A DNA stretch of 64,000 bases from Stratiolaelaps scimitus (Eukaryota; Arthropoda; Arachnida; Mesostigmata; Laelapidae), in assembly GCA_019614645.1 (NCBI GenBank), contig JABWDB010000003.1, positions 18,747,001-18,811,000 of the forward strand, in the 5' to 3' direction. The notes under the pieces were generated by a model. The model saw only the letters and a program-made list of their open reading frames with translations. It was not told the DNA's origin and made no database searches. Of the stretch, positions 63,203 to 64,000 are shown piece after piece (within the stretch, counting starts at the first letter, position 1; every line of letters starts with the position of its first letter). Made by a program: the position numbers and the translations under genes.

Positions 63203-63892
63203 GCATTAAAGGTATTTGTGGGCGCTGTATTGAAGACGGCCGTTTATATCTTTTTATATATTTTTCCCAGCCAGCGGTGGGGAAGAGAGCGATTGAAAAC
63301 TATGAACTTGTTCATGGTTATTGTTGTTGTTGTATACAAATGTCACAGCTCTGCTGCAGATGGTGCGCTTCGCCAATCCGGTAGGGGAATCCGGCTGGTT
63401 AATCATCGGTGAAGTCAAGATTCATCACAGAGTCCTTTTTCTTTGTGTTTATTTATTTATTTTGATTTTTATTGTGGCCACCTACACCCACGCACTGCTG
63501 AGTATTGGTGCTACTGTATACCACCATAGCTATTGTACGCTGGTATCTGTATTGTATGATCGATGCATAGGTGTCCTTAAATCTCATGTGCATGGCAAAA
63601 TCTTGTAAACATGTATTATATATTATATGAAAAATAAAACATCTGAATACTATTGTGAATGTGTATAATAACAATGCAGTATAAAACGATCACTCTATTA
63701 TTGTTGTTGTTGTTTACACAGCAAACAACATATGCAATAGACTGGTGCCTGTATGAATGACAGAGGTTTGACAAGCTTCTCTTATTGGCTTCTCATAGTT
63801 GCGATCTGCGTGTTGACATACTAATGCCAGCTAGTATAATGATATAACGAAAATAACGATGGTGTTAGGGTGTGTGTTATAATGTATGTGAC

Positions 63893-63895
<3 letters not shown>
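63203..63895. other. non-coding DNA
   Basis: TTG runs near 63319-63332 and 63701-63714. AATAAA-type polyadenylation hexamers occur on the plus strand near 63634. They could serve a plus-strand transcript, but none is demonstrated. Confidence 0.4.

Positions 63896-63922
<27 letters not shown>
63896..63922. repeat. (TA)13 microsatellite
   Basis: Uninterrupted alternating TA. Confidence 0.95.
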
Positions 63923-63923
<1 letters not shown>

Positions 63924-64000
63924 CTGCACGATAATTTTGAAACAGAAAGAAACAGAGCCGGCTATTGCAGCCAGTATGCTATTTTGAGTAGCCATAGTTG

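Overview
This is eukaryotic nuclear DNA, most likely from an arthropod. A chelicerate such as a mite or tick is a guess, not something the sequence proves. The evidence is sparse genes in long non-coding DNA, dozens of (TA)n tracts plus many CTG/CAG, ATT and CA microsatellites, a nuclear tRNA with a Pol III terminator, an arthropod-type TATA plus TCAGT core promoter, and one gene with a Brinker/POGK-type DNA-binding domain. There are no bacterial operons, no CRISPR array and no recognisable transposase or reverse transcriptase.

Layout. Positions 1-31 kb are almost entirely non-coding, with two fragments of a possible tRNA-derived repeat (1-60 and about 5.97-6.02 kb), many microsatellites, and two weak candidate exons (17638 and 27720). 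A clean tRNA-Ser(UGA) lies at 31273-31354. Positions 31.4-41.9 kb are AT-richer and hold only simple repeats. A near-perfect palindrome with two 520-bp arms occupies 41933-42999. A second palindrome with two 465-bp arms occupies 46010-47016 and ends 34 bp from the stop codon of the one confident protein gene. That gene, 47051-48220 on the minus strand, encodes a 389-residue Brinker-domain protein in a single open frame. Positions 49-57 kb are repeat-rich non-coding DNA with a G18 run and a degenerate tRNA-like element. At 57.1-57.9 kb I reconstruct a small two-exon gene: TATA box, three TCAGT initiators, a 10-base coding first exon ending in a consensus donor, and a phase-matched second exon that completes a signal peptide. 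The rest is non-coding.

How it fits together. The Brinker-domain protein is probably a nuclear transcription factor with long glycine-, histidine- and glutamine-rich disordered regions. If its transcript runs on past the stop codon, the mRNA 3' end would fold into a very long hairpin, which could feed an RNAi or RNA-editing pathway. The two palindromes differ in arm divergence (about 3% versus about 1.3%, counted by eye), so they do not look like copies of one event. Assembly artefact must still be excluded. Most other open frames are low-complexity translations of triplet repeats or antisense shadows and are not listed as genes.
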